From Haloferax massiliensis (GTDB lineage: Archaea; Halobacteriota; Halobacteria; Halobacteriales; Haloferacaceae), in contig NZ_CSTE01000002.1 of NCBI RefSeq assembly GCF_001368915.1, positions 162,248 through 226,247 on the forward strand: a stretch of 64,000 bases of DNA. The letters run 5' to 3'. Made by a program: the position numbers and the translations under genes. The notes beneath the pieces were generated by a model. That model saw only the letters and a program-made list of their open reading frames with translations, had not been told where the DNA came from and searched no databases. Shown in pieces: positions 53,707 through 60,973 of the stretch (its first letter is position 1; the number at the start of each line of letters is the position of its first letter).

Positions 53707-53804
53707 CGGAAGGGGCGGGAGTCGAACCACGCGAAGCCATTGAAAACCACCGGTCCGACCGCGAGGGCCTGTACCGGTGTGCTCTACCACTGAGCCACCC
53801 TTCC
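53707..53804 (-). other. tRNA-like element, anticodon not assignable
   Basis: On the minus strand: 7-bp acceptor GGAAGGG/CCCTTCC, a standard D-arm GCTCAGTGGTAGAGC and a B-box GGTTCGACTCC, 98 bases overall. The interior does not fold normally: a 7-bp hairpin CACCGGT/ACCGGTG enclosing 4 further base pairs replaces a 7-base anticodon loop, 17 extra bases follow, and the T-stem has an extra base (GCGTGG against CCCGC). It could be an intron-containing tRNA with an unusual intron, or a decayed tRNA gene. The 53485-53706 stretch next to it shows nothing I can identify. Confidence 0.45.
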
Positions 53805-53955
53805 GGCCGGGCGTAGGGGTCGAGCGGGCAAATAGCCGTTGGTGGTCTCGGTCGCTGTCGCGCGGTTCGGCGGCGGTGAGCGCCCGCCGATGCGCCACTG
53901 AGCGGTCGAAGTCGAAAGAGACGTCGGTCTGGGACTCTGAGCGGTCGAAGTCGGC

Positions 53956-55803
53956 TCAGTAGCTCCGGACCTTCGGCTCGTAGGTCTTGTTCTCGCCTTC
54001 GAGGATGACCGGCTTGAACCAGAGTTCCGGGCGGCCGTCGTTCCACGAGAGCATCGTGTGCTTGAGCCACTCCTCGTCGCGGCGCTCCTGGTACTCCTTG
54101 CGCCAGTGGGCACCGCGGAACTCGTTGCGCGCGAGCGCGCCGAGCGTGATGGCCTCCGCGATGTCGAGGATGTTGCGCGTCTCCAGCGTCTGCAGCAGGT
54201 CGGTGTTGAACGTCCGCGACTTGTCGGCCACGAACACGTCCTGATAGAGTTCGCGCGCCTCGCGGATGTCGCGGAGCGCGTCCTTGAGGGCCGACTCCTC
54301 GCGGAAGACGTTCACGTTGCGCGTCATCGACTTCTGGACGCGCTCGCGGATTTCGGCCTGCTGGATGCCGTCGTCTCGCTCCAGGAGCGTCTCGATGGTC
54401 TCGCGCTCGTCTTCGACGGCGCGCTGGACGAGGTCGGTCCCGGAGGCTGACGCGCCGGCGTCGGCGGCCGTCCCGCCGTCCGCGACGGCGTCCTCGCCGA
54501 TGCCCGCTTCGCCGAGTTCGACCGGCGAGTCGACCTCGCCGAGTTCGTACTCGCCTTCTTTGCCGGTCGTGATTCTGGCCTCCTCCATGTCCTTGCCCGC
54601 GGCGTGGTGGCCGGCGCGCTTGCCGAAGACGATGAGTTCGGGGAGCGCGTTGCCGCCGAGGCGGTTGCCGCCGTGGACGGAGGCGCAGGCGCACTCGCCG
54701 GCCGCGTACAGGCCGGAGATACACGTCTCGCCGTTCTCGTCGGTCTCGATGCCGCCCATCGCGTAGTGCTGGCCGGGCTTGACCGGCATCGGCGCTTCGA
54801 GCGGGTTGACGCCCTCGAAGTCCTCCGAGAGGTGGACGATGTTTTCGAGGCGGTCGATGATGCGCTCCTCGCCGAGGTGGCGCATGTCGAGGTGGACGTA
54901 CTCGTCTTCGATGCCGCGGCCCTCGTTGACCTCGGTCAGTTCGGCCCGGGAGACCACGTCGCGGGACGCGAGTTCGCCGAGGTTGTTCGCGTAGCCGTAC
55001 TCGAACATGAAGCGCTCGCCGTTCTCGTTGTAGAGGATACCGCCCTCGCCGCGGACGCCCTCGGTGATGAGGACGCCCGTCGAGGGGAGCGTCGTCGGGT
55101 GGAACTGGATGAACTCCATGTCCTCCATCGGCGCGCCCGCGCGGTAGGCCATCGCGACGCCGTCGCCGGTGTTGGCGACCGCGTTGGTCGTGTGGTCGTA
55201 GACCTGTCCGAGACCGCCGGTGGCGAGGATGACGCCGTTGCGGGCGCGGAAGCCCTCGACCTGTCCGGTCTGAACGTCGTAGGCGACGATGCCGTGACAG
55301 TTTCGGTCCTCGGGCTTCTCCTCGTCGGAGACGGCCAGTCGGGTCACGTGCCACTCGTCGTACACCTTGATGCCGCGCTTGACGAGCTGCTCGTACATCG
55401 TGTGGAGCAGTTGGTGGCCCGTCTCCGCGCCCGCGTAGGTGGTCCGCGGGAACGAGAGTCCGCCGAACGGCCGCTGACTCACGCGACCGTCGTCGTCCCG
55501 GGAGAACGCCATTCCCCAGTGTTCGAGCTGGATGGTCTCTTTCGGGCTGTCCTTACAGAGGGTCTCGGCCGCCGGCGCGTCGGCGAGATAGTCCGAGCCC
55601 TTCATCGTGTCGTAAGCGTGGTCCTCCCACGAGTCGCCTTCGCGGAGCGCGGCGTTGATGCCGCCCTCCGCCGCGCCCGTGTGACTTCGGACCGGGTGGA
55701 GCTTCGACACGATGGCCACGTCGGCTCCTTCTTCGTGTGCCGCAATCGCCGCGCGCAGGCCCGCCCCGCCCGCGCCGACTACGATAACGTCGTGTTCGTA
55801 CAT
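53956..55803 (-). CDS. sdhA: Succinate dehydrogenase flavoprotein subunit
   Basis: 615 residues. FAD-binding VVGAGGAGLRAAIAA (8-22), the flavin-linked histidine in RSHTGAAEGG (H41), HTMYEQL, and the C-terminal RGAHWRKEYQERRDEEWLKHTML are conserved. A haloarchaeal insertion rich in Gly/Ala/Asp lies around residues 430-480. It oxidises succinate to fumarate in the TCA cycle and donates electrons to SdhB. Last gene of sdhC-D-B-A, preceded by a 55-base gap after sdhB that may hold a weak promoter or ribosome site. Confidence 0.96.
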   Translation of the reverse strand: MYEHDVIVVGAGGAGLRAAIAAHEEGADVAIVSKLHPVRSHTGAAEGGINAALREGDSWEDHAYDTMKGSDYLADAPAAETLCKDSPKETIQLEHWGMAFSRDDDGRVSQRPFGGLSFPRTTYAGAETGHQLLHTMYEQLVKRGIKVYDEWHVTRLAVSDEEKPEDRNCHGIVAYDVQTGQVEGFRARNGVILATGGLGQVYDHTTNAVANTGDGVAMAYRAGAPMEDMEFIQFHPTTLPSTGVLITEGVRGEGGILYNENGERFMFEYGYANNLGELASRDVVSRAELTEVNEGRGIEDEYVHLDMRHLGEERIIDRLENIVHLSEDFEGVNPLEAPMPVKPGQHYAMGGIETDENGETCISGLYAAGECACASVHGGNRLGGNALPELIVFGKRAGHHAAGKDMEEARITTGKEGEYELGEVDSPVELGEAGIGEDAVADGGTAADAGASASGTDLVQRAVEDERETIETLLERDDGIQQAEIRERVQKSMTRNVNVFREESALKDALRDIREARELYQDVFVADKSRTFNTDLLQTLETRNILDIAEAITLGALARNEFRGAHWRKEYQERRDEEWLKHTMLSWNDGRPELWFKPVILEGENKTYEPKVRSY

Positions 55804-55858
55804 GGTGTGTTTGGGTGTGTCGTAGGGTTGGTCGAACTTCAGGGTTTCACCGGGAAGT

Positions 55859-56740
55859 TCACCAGAACTTCAGGTTGTTCTTGATCGCCTCGCGCTTGAG
55901 CTCCTGGATGTGCTCCGTGAGGGGGATGTCCTTCGGGCACACCTCGGTACAGGAGAACTGGGTCTGACAGCGCCAGACGCCGTGTTCCTGTTCGAGGATT
56001 TCGAGGCGGCGCTGTTTCATGTCCTCGCCCTCGCGTTCGTCCATGGCGAAGCGGTAGGCCTTGTTGATGGCCGCGGGACCGAGGTACTCGTTGTCGCCGG
56101 CGGCGATGTTACACGAGGACATACACGCGCTACACCAGATGCAGCGGGTGGACATCTTGACCTTCTCGCGGTTCTCGCGCGTCTGCCGCTGCTCGTCGAG
56201 TTCGTCGTCCGGAAGCGAGTTCGTCTGGAAGTACGGCTCGACGGCCTCCATCTGGTCGTAGAAGTGCTCCATGTCGACCACGAGGTCCTTGACCACGTCG
56301 GCGTGCGGGAGCGGTTCGACCCGAACCGGCTCCGAGAGGTCCGACAGTTGGGTCTTACAGCCGAGTCGCTGCGAGCCGTTGACGAACAGCGCGTCGGACC
56401 CGCAGATCGCCTGCCGGCAGGAGTGCCGGAAGGTAAGCGAGGAGTCGTAGTGGTCCCGCGCCCACATGAGGGCGTCGAGAATCGTCATCCCCTGTTTGTA
56501 CGGGACGTGGAAGTCGTCGAAGCGGGGCTCCTGTTTCTCCGGCACCTCGGGGTCGTAACGGAAGACCTTGAGGTGGTAGGTGTCGTCCGCGGAGCGCGCT
56601 TTCTCGGCCGCCTCGGCCTCGCGCTGTTCTTGGACGCGCTCGGCGCGCTCGCGCTTTTTCGCGTCGCGCTTCTGCTTGCCGGCGGACGCGGTTTCGGTGG
56701 CCGATTCCTCTTCGACTGATTCGGGAACTTGCGTGCTCAT
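55859..56740 (-). CDS. sdhB: Succinate dehydrogenase iron-sulfur subunit
   Basis: 293 residues. Three clusters: 2Fe-2S (SCRQAICGSDALFVNGSQRLGC), 4Fe-4S (CIWCSACMSSC) and the 3Fe-4S ligands spread between there and CTEVCPKDIPLTEHI. An unusual ~55-residue N-terminal extension is rich in Lys/Arg/Glu (KQKRDAKKRERAERVQEQRE), predicted helical or coiled coil, strongly basic in part for a halophile. Its ATG overlaps the sdhD stop by one base. Confidence 0.95.
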   Translation of the reverse strand: MSTQVPESVEEESATETASAGKQKRDAKKRERAERVQEQREAEAAEKARSADDTYHLKVFRYDPEVPEKQEPRFDDFHVPYKQGMTILDALMWARDHYDSSLTFRHSCRQAICGSDALFVNGSQRLGCKTQLSDLSEPVRVEPLPHADVVKDLVVDMEHFYDQMEAVEPYFQTNSLPDDELDEQRQTRENREKVKMSTRCIWCSACMSSCNIAAGDNEYLGPAAINKAYRFAMDEREGEDMKQRRLEILEQEHGVWRCQTQFSCTEVCPKDIPLTEHIQELKREAIKNNLKFW

Positions 56741-57111
56741 TAGATGGGAACACCTCCGGCCCACGCGAGGGCCGTGCGGACGCCCTGCACGATGAGGAGG
56801 ACGCTCGCGAGACCGAGAATCGCCTTGACCGCCGTCTTCCGGGTGCCCGAGAGGCCCTGGTTGACGAGGGCGTTGTAGACGCCGTTGACCCCGTGGAACG
56901 TCGCGGTGACGAGGAACAGGATCATCAGCGAGAAGTACGTCAGTCGCTCCATGCGCGCCTGCGAGAGCGCGAACGTCACTTCGTCTGCGTGGTTGAGGAA
57001 GTGGAGCAGGAAGAAGTGGAACGCCAGCACCACGACGAGGAACGCGGCGGTCAGCCGCTGCCAGAGCCACCGCCGGCCGCCGGGCTCGAAGGACGTGTAT
57101 CGCTCCGCCAT
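56740..57111 (-). CDS. sdhD: Succinate dehydrogenase membrane anchor SdhD
   Basis: 123 residues with three hydrophobic segments (about 20-40, 55-76 and 95-115). LAFHFFLLHFLNHADEV supplies histidines that could ligate heme b or line the quinone site. The start follows sdhC with stop/start overlap; the stop overlaps the sdhB ATG. The assignment rests on operon position and topology. Confidence 0.9.
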   Translation of the reverse strand: MAERYTSFEPGGRRWLWQRLTAAFLVVVLAFHFFLLHFLNHADEVTFALSQARMERLTYFSLMILFLVTATFHGVNGVYNALVNQGLSGTRKTAVKAILGLASVLLIVQGVRTALAWAGGVPI

Positions 57112-57506
57112 CAGAGGCTCACCCCCGAGAGGAACGTGGGGACGCTCGCGACGACGATGACACCCGTGAGGATGAGCGACGCGTAGAAGCTCCTGTCCTG
57201 TGCTTCCAGCCCGACGCCCAGGTCGACGAACAGCAGTCGCAGTCCGTTGAGGATGTGAAACACCGCCACAGCGAGCAGTCCGACTTCGAGAATACGCACG
57301 ACCAAGAGGCTCTCCAGCGCCTGAATCGTGTTCGTGTACGCCGTCGCGCCCGAGAGGGCCGTCGACAACACGGCGATGTGGGTGAAGAGATACCCCACAA
57401 GCACCCAGCCGGTGAACTTGTGGAATATCCAGGCCCACATACCGGCCGAGAACTCCCGCCATCTGCTGAAGTCCTCGATGAGGCCCCGATTGTAAGACTG
57501 ACTCAT
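57111..57506 (-). CDS. sdhC: Succinate dehydrogenase cytochrome b556 subunit SdhC
   Basis: 131 residues, three membrane segments (about 27-49, 66-88 and 108-128). [20 protein letters not shown] and [17 protein letters not shown] carry the conserved His residues for heme b and quinone binding of the SdhC family. First gene of the operon; the ATG at 57506 is preceded by an AT-rich TATA-like TCTATAC stretch about 25-30 bases upstream. Confidence 0.92.
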   Translation of the reverse strand: MSQSYNRGLIEDFSRWREFSAGMWAWIFHKFTGWVLVGYLFTHIAVLSTALSGATAYTNTIQALESLLVVRILEVGLLAVAVFHILNGLRLLFVDLGVGLEAQDRSFYASLILTGVIVVASVPTFLSGVSL

Positions 57507-57616
57507 GCTCTTGTGAGTGTCGGGAAGGGGAGGGTATAGAACTTACGTGTATGGAGTTTCGTGAGGGTCGGCAAAAATCGCCGGACTCCGTGTGTCTCGG
57601 TTCGGGTCGAACGGTC

Positions 57617-58642
57617 TCACCGCGTCGTCTCGGGGGAGCCGGACTGCTCGCGCTCGACGACGCGCCGAACCTTGTCCTTCAGTTCGACGAGGTGGCAAAG
57701 CGGGTTGCCGGGGTAGACGACTGGGTTTTCGAGGACGCCGACGAGCAGGCCCGTGAAGGGGGCGACGACGGTCACGTTGTCGTCCTTGAACGGGTTCGTA
57801 ATCGTACAGATGCGGTCGCCCTCGTGGACGAGCGCGCCGCGGTCGTGGTGCATGTCGACGATGCCGCCCACGTCGGCGCGGAGCCACGTCTTTTCGTTTT
57901 CGTCCGAGATGACGGTCCGCCAGCCCGGCCAGTTGACCGTCGAGGTTCCCCGGAGGCCGTACTCGGCGAAGACGCTCTCGACGCCCGCGAGCGCCTCGTC
58001 GATGAGTTCGCGCTGGAAGCGGTGGGCCTCGCCCATCTCGACGGTTATCGCCGGCGTCCCGTTCGCCGACGACTCGGTTCGGAGCATCCCGCTGGACCCG
58101 GAACTGTCGATGATGACGTGCGAGCCGAAGGCGTTGGCGAGGCGCGCGACCGCGGGGTCGGACATGTCGGCGCGGACGTGGAGCATGTTGGTTCGCCCCC
58201 GCGTCGAGGTGTGGAAGTCGATGCCGAGGTCGCAGGGCGCGATGAAGTTCTGGTAGATGCGGTGGGCCATCCGCTTTGCCCCCGTCGAGGTCTCGGAGCC
58301 CGGAAACGACCGGTTCAGGTCGCGGTCGTAGATGGGGAGGTACCGCTGTTGGGCGAGGAAGGCGGGGACGTTCATCACCGGCATGCAGACGAGCGTGCCC
58401 GCGAGGTCCGCGAGGTCCCACTCGTAGGCCACCTCGCGGACGACCTCGATACCGTTCAGTTCGTCGCCGTGGGCGGCGGCGGAGAGGAACACGGTCGGCC
58501 CCGCCCGCTCCCCGTTGATGATGGTGACGGGGATGCGAACCGGGTCACCGAGATACGTCTCGGAGATGCCGTACCGGATGTCCTGTGTCTCGCCCGGCTC
58601 GACCTTCCCGCCGTTGTAGGTGAAGGCCTCGTTGTCGGCCAT
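57617..58642 (-). CDS. M14-like succinylglutamate desuccinylase/aspartoacylase family deacylase
   Basis: 341 residues. Zinc-peptidase fold of the AstE/AspA branch: metal motif AAAHGDELNGIEVV (HxxE near residues 59-62), ARG/DLNRSFPG (108-116), IDFHTSTRGR (second His) and VEMGEAHR with the catalytic Glu; the C-terminal third is a beta-barrel (VAPFTGLLVGVLENPVVYPGNPL) as in AstE-like proteins. It is encoded divergently from the RimK fusion, and RimK neighbours of this fold are known elsewhere, so it may hydrolyse an amide made by that ligase. Inference from context. Confidence 0.84.
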   Translation of the reverse strand: MADNEAFTYNGGKVEPGETQDIRYGISETYLGDPVRIPVTIINGERAGPTVFLSAAAHGDELNGIEVVREVAYEWDLADLAGTLVCMPVMNVPAFLAQQRYLPIYDRDLNRSFPGSETSTGAKRMAHRIYQNFIAPCDLGIDFHTSTRGRTNMLHVRADMSDPAVARLANAFGSHVIIDSSGSSGMLRTESSANGTPAITVEMGEAHRFQRELIDEALAGVESVFAEYGLRGTSTVNWPGWRTVISDENEKTWLRADVGGIVDMHHDRGALVHEGDRICTITNPFKDDNVTVVAPFTGLLVGVLENPVVYPGNPLCHLVELKDKVRRVVEREQSGSPETTR

Positions 58643-58773
58643 GTGATGCGATGGGAGGGCCGGGGTTATAAACGGTCGCGACGGACCGCCCGACGCCGTC
58701 CTCGCGGGGTCGAACCACGGAGGCGCGGGTCTCGACCGTCATGTCTTTGAAACCGGAAGGATATCAACTGAGT

Positions 58774-60135
58774 ATGTCCACCACAGACGACGCCGTGCGT
58801 GTCGGCGTGCTTTCTCTGCACAACAGCAAGGAGACGAAGGCAATCCTCAACGCGGTCGAAGACCTCGGCCACGAGCCGGTGTGGCTCCGTCGGGAGAACG
58901 CGGCGGTCAGCATCGAAGACGGCGAGGTGACAGTCGAGCCTGAGGTGGACATCATCGCGAACCGACTGCTCCTGTCGAACACCGAGGAACCCGCGGAACT
59001 CCTCGGGCTGGCGACGACGTTCAACCGCATCCGACCGATGCTCAACGAGCCGGACGCGGTCCTCGCCGCCATCCACAAGTTCGCCACGGCCGCGACGCTC
59101 GCCAACTGGAACATCAAGGTGCCCGACGCGCTGCTCGCGCTCTCGAACGACCGGCTGAACAAGGGCCGCGAGCGCTTCGGCGACGTGGGCGTCTACAAGT
59201 CCGCCATCGGCACCCACGGCGGCGGGACGTGGAAGGTCGACCTGACCGAGCCCGTCAACCCGAAGGTCGGCAACCGGCAGGCGTTCCTCCAGAAGCTCAT
59301 CGACCGCGACGGCGACCGCCACCGCGACCTGCGCGTCTACATCGTCGACGGCGAAATCGTCGGCGCGATGTACCGCTACGCCCCGGAGGGCGACTGGCGG
59401 ACCAACGTCGCCCTCGGCGGCGACGTACTCGACGCGACCGACGAGATGCCCGAGGAGGCAAAGGAGACGGCGCTCTACGCCGCCGAAGTGATGGAGATGG
59501 ACTACGTCGGCGTCGACCTCGTCGAGGGCGACGACGGCTGGTTCGTCCTCGAAGCCAACCCGACCGCCGGCTTCAAGGGCCTCTATCAGGCGACGGGCAA
59601 GAGCCCCGCGCCGCACATCGCCAAGCTCGCAATCGAGCGCGCGGGCGGCGAGGTCGACGAGACGCGCGTCGAGGAACTGTCGGCGACGCTCGACGACTCC
59701 GTCCCCTCGTGTGCCCCCAACGAGTCGCCCATCATCGACGGCGAAGCGCCCCTCATCGGCTACATCGAGGAGGTCGTCGTCAACGGGACCAGCGGCTCCC
59801 AGCAGACTCTCGCCAAGTCCGACACCGGCGCGACCCGGACGAGCATCGACACGAGCCTCGCCGCCGAAATCGGCGCGGGGCCGATTAAGAGCATGACGCG
59901 CGTGAAGTCCGGGAGCCTCAAGAGCGGGAAGGCCCGCCCCGTGGTCGACCTCGTCATCGGTATCGGCGGCACCCAGCACACCGTGACCGCCAGCGTCGAG
60001 GACCGCTCGCACATGGACTACCCGCTGCTGCTCGGCCGCGACATCCTCGAACACTACCGCGTGGACGTGCGCCGCCGCGCCAACGCCGACCGCAACGACA
60101 GCGACGACGAAGAAGAGGAACTCCTCGAAGAGTAA
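58774..60135 (+). CDS. rimK: RimK-type ATP-grasp ligase fused to retropepsin-like (RimB/DUF785-type) domain
   Basis: 453 residues (an in-frame ATG 11 codons upstream is an alternative). Residues ~5-300 are a RimK-family ATP-grasp ligase: N-terminal VGVLSLHNSKETKAIL, the central KSAIGTHGGGTWKV ATP loop and LEANPTAGFKG metal site. Residues ~325-430 are a retropepsin-like domain with LAKSDTGATRTSIDTSLA (Asp near 350) and LLLGRDIL, the pattern of the putative ATP-dependent zinc protease family. RimK adds glutamate chains to protein or small-molecule carboxylates; the fused protease may trim them. Substrate unknown; ribosomal S6-type targets are absent in archaea. Confidence 0.87.
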   Translation: MSTTDDAVRVGVLSLHNSKETKAILNAVEDLGHEPVWLRRENAAVSIEDGEVTVEPEVDIIANRLLLSNTEEPAELLGLATTFNRIRPMLNEPDAVLAAIHKFATAATLANWNIKVPDALLALSNDRLNKGRERFGDVGVYKSAIGTHGGGTWKVDLTEPVNPKVGNRQAFLQKLIDRDGDRHRDLRVYIVDGEIVGAMYRYAPEGDWRTNVALGGDVLDATDEMPEEAKETALYAAEVMEMDYVGVDLVEGDDGWFVLEANPTAGFKGLYQATGKSPAPHIAKLAIERAGGEVDETRVEELSATLDDSVPSCAPNESPIIDGEAPLIGYIEEVVVNGTSGSQQTLAKSDTGATRTSIDTSLAAEIGAGPIKSMTRVKSGSLKSGKARPVVDLVIGIGGTQHTVTASVEDRSHMDYPLLLGRDILEHYRVDVRRRANADRNDSDDEEEELLEE

Positions 60136-60250
60136 GTCGGTCCGCCACGCCGCGGCCACCGGCGCGGTCACCGCCGTCGAACCGACCGGCGCCGCATCCG
60201 AACAACCGAGACACGCGCACTTTTCTCCCCGACGGCCCAACCACGAGTCG

Positions 60251-60832
60251 ATGAGCGACGACGCCTACCGCGAACTCCGGGCGGACCCCCACCTCGGCGA
60301 CGTGGTCGACGAACACGGCCCGCTCTCGCTCGACCCGGCCGACGACCCCTTCGAGCGACTGGTCGTCTCGATTGTCAACCAACAGCTCTCGACGACCGCG
60401 GCGGCGACGATTCGGGACCGCCTGTTCGACCGCGTCGAGGTCACCCCCGAGGGGATACTGGCCGCCGACGAGGCCGTTCTGCGCGACTGCGGCCTCTCGA
60501 ACCAGAAAGTGGGCTACGTCCGTAACGTCGCCGACGCGTTCCGAGACGGACTGTCGGCCGAATCGCTCCGGGCGATGGACGACGACGAAGTCGTCGCGGC
60601 GCTCACCGAGATTCGCGGGGTCGGCGACTGGACCGCGAAGATGTTTCTCATCTTCGTGCTCGCCCGCGAGGACGTGTTCCCGGTCGAAGACCTCGGGATT
60701 CGCCGCGGCATGGAACACGTCTTCGGGTTCGAACGCGACGCCGTCTCCCGCGGCGAGATGCGCGAGCGCGCCGAGCGATGGGCCCCCTATCGGAGCTACG
60801 CCAGCCGGTATCTCTGGCGGTGCGTCGACTAA
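60251..60832 (+). CDS. DNA glycosylase, AlkA/HhH-GPD family
   Basis: 193 residues. Base-excision repair glycosylase of the AlkA (3-methyladenine) branch: FERLVVSIVNQQLSTTAAATI, helix-hairpin-helix LTEIRGVGDWTAKMFLIF with the catalytic-region FPVEDLGIRRG (Asp near 155). The AlkA N-terminal beta domain is absent, as in many archaeal short forms, so specificity is uncertain. The ATG follows the RimK gene by 115 bases on the same strand with its own promoter-like CCAACCACG; likely independent. Confidence 0.88.
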   Translation: MSDDAYRELRADPHLGDVVDEHGPLSLDPADDPFERLVVSIVNQQLSTTAAATIRDRLFDRVEVTPEGILAADEAVLRDCGLSNQKVGYVRNVADAFRDGLSAESLRAMDDDEVVAALTEIRGVGDWTAKMFLIFVLAREDVFPVEDLGIRRGMEHVFGFERDAVSRGEMRERAERWAPYRSYASRYLWRCVD

Positions 60833-60973
60833 CCGTCAGTCGGTGGAAAGCCGACTCGACCGGAGTAATCGACAGACTGCGTCGGGGTTACCCACCGATA
60901 GAATAAACGCGAGTTTTGTTTATTTTTCCTGCGAGGGAAACGTTGAAACCGCGACGCAGTATAACGTTCTTCC

